Below, in pieces: positions 43,461-44,772 of a DNA stretch of 44,772 nt. This DNA comes from Chara braunii (lineage: Eukaryota; Streptophyta; Charophyceae; Charales; Characeae). Position numbers and translations under genes: made by a program. The notes beneath the pieces are model-generated. The model saw only the letters and a program-made list of their open reading frames with translations. It was not told where the DNA came from and made no database searches. Each line of letters begins with the position of its first letter. The first letter of the stretch is position 1. The DNA lies in contig BFEA01000014.1 of NCBI GenBank assembly GCA_003427395.1, positions 3,112,991-3,157,762 of the forward strand. The letters are read 5' to 3'.

Positions 43461-44282
43461 GGTTTTGGGCATGGTGGCGGTGAATAGCAGTTTCTTTTGG
43501 ATTCATATTGTCGTGGGTGTTGGCTATGGGGTTCTGTGGGTTCTGTCTTTTGTGATATGAGTGATGGATGTGCAGCTCTCGCTGGAACGTGCATGCATTT
43601 TTTCGTGAGTTGTATTTTGGGTAAGTCTACAGATGTTAATTGTTTGTTTGTGTAATGCTGGTTGAGTTGGCTCCTGTAGTGACCGTTCGAGCTTGCAGGT
43701 TTTTGTTCTTAGTGGTGTCTGCGTTGAGATGAGTCGTCATGTTTTTGTTTGTTTTTGCTATGTCAGTAGCAGGAGGAAAGGTGCCTTTTTTTTAGGGAGG
43801 TGAGTCTGTAGGACATATGTGGGTGGGTTTCTAGTATCTTTGTCCTGAAGTCAGTCATACGTTGTTTATCTGTATGTATACATTGTTGTTTCTGTTCTTG
43901 TTTTTGTTCTCCGTTCGTTCGGCATATTTTTTGTTTTTTCTGTTGTTGTTTTATATGCGTAAGTCGTCCGGGAAGTGTGTGGGTGTGTTCATATTTGCTG
44001 GGGGTGAGAGTTTGGGGAAGGTGGGTCGGCAGGTGATCTAGGCTTAATTTGGTGTTGTCCTCTGTATGTGTGGGATTTTTTCGTCCTATGTTCTTAGTTC
44101 TTCTTTGCATACGATAAGCAGGTAGTGTGTGCGTGTGATTATGTTTTATTGGGGGTGTGAAATTGGGGATGGTGGGCGGGCAAGTGGTCTTGTTTTTATT
44201 TTTATTATTATTTTATTATTATTTTTTATTTTTTATCGTTTATTTGTATATATATCTCTCTGGGCCAGTGTATGGGTCTCTT

Positions 44283-44284
<2 letters not shown>
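43461..44284. other. G/T-rich non-coding sequence
   Basis: No repeat with a fixed period and no recognisable gene or RNA. A weakly related pair of stretches (GGGGGTGAGAGTTTGGGGAAGG near 43999 and GGGGGTGTGAAATTGGGGATGG near 44151) hints at an old duplication of about 150 bp. Confidence 0.5.

Positions 44285-44329
<45 letters not shown>
44285..44329. repeat. (TA)n microsatellite
   Basis: Twenty-two TA units. Confidence 0.97.
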
Positions 44330-44331
<2 letters not shown>

Positions 44332-44465
44332 AAGAGTTACCATTGTTTTGTCGGTGAGAGGTGTGTGTCTGTAGTGCTGTGCAACGGGGTTCTTTTGTTT
44401 TTGGTTTCTTGTGGCTATAGAGGTGTGTAGTAGGTACTGATATTGGTTAGGCCTGTTGGTGGTGA

Positions 44466-44466
<1 letters not shown>

Positions 44467-44506
<40 letters not shown>

Positions 44507-44550
44507 TACGCGTGTGTGTGTATGTGTGGGTGAGAGAGAGAGAGAGGGAG
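44467..44550. repeat. (TG)n/(AG)n microsatellite
   Basis: TG repeats to about 44531 with CG and TA interruptions, then AG repeats. Confidence 0.95.
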
Positions 44551-44680
44551 AGAGTTGCTGCCTCCGCATCTCCTTTACACTCTGGTGGGCTGCCACCCGC
44601 TGTCATCGATCCACCGCTCCCCTTTGCCTGCCACTATCTGCTATGCGCCCATGCGCCTGCCCCGCATCCCCTGCTCGCTC

Positions 44681-44683
<3 letters not shown>

Positions 44684-44772
<89 letters not shown>
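44684..44772. repeat. (GA)n microsatellite at window end
   Basis: GA repeats run to the last base and are truncated by the window. Confidence 0.97.

Overview
The window is eukaryotic, almost certainly plant-lineage nuclear DNA, made of retroelements, DNA-transposon remnants and tandem repeats. I see no intact cellular gene, no rRNA and no complete tRNA gene. The plant assignment rests on three points: an L1-type LINE ending in a zf-RVT-like region, a Ty3/gypsy element primed by initiator tRNA-Met, and a second primer-binding site matching plant tRNA-Asp at 19 of 20 bases. The heavy microsatellite load and the pol style would suit a charophyte such as Chara, but that is inference.

Layout. 1-460: (CT)n tracts and a small element dense in GCGTTCA/TGAACGC. 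455-6118: plus-strand LINE with ORF1, one continuous ORF2 frame (endonuclease, reverse transcriptase, Cys/His region), AATAAA and poly(A). The coding frames hold 12 premature stops but no frameshift. 6137-6992: poly-T-bounded minus-strand retroposon debris. 6993-24209: a Ty3/gypsy LTR retrotransposon with long LTRs, a tRNA-iMet PBS, gag, protease, RT, RNase H, integrase and two extra ORFs in the env position. All of its gag and pol domains are broken. Its 5' LTR carries a 382-bp hAT-like MITE. Its 3' LTR is split by a ~3.07-kb insertion consisting mostly of an 81-bp satellite with alternating orientation and a ~587-bp higher-order period. The whole element appears to have landed in the 3' end of a minus-strand LINE: the poly-T tail lies at 6892-6934 and the body at 24210-25050.

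25054-26695 and 39588-42200 are two diverged copies of an unnamed dispersed repeat that starts with a palindrome. Between them lie an (ATT)n-linked ~446-bp tandem duplication, a 1.4-kb degenerate CACAGTGAC array, a 60-bp palindromic satellite containing a 559-base assembly gap, a candidate LTR end with a tRNA-Asp PBS (33491-33510), and a 910-bp hAT-like MITE with a perfect 8-bp target duplication (36077-36986). 42300-44772 holds a 121-bp minisatellite and simple repeats.

The useful biology is layered transposition and decay. The nesting gives a relative order: minus-strand LINE, then the gypsy element, then the MITE and satellite insertions inside its LTRs. The strongest candidates for something undescribed are the mixed-orientation 81-bp higher-order satellite inside an LTR, the env-position ORFs, and the unnamed palindrome-headed repeat family.
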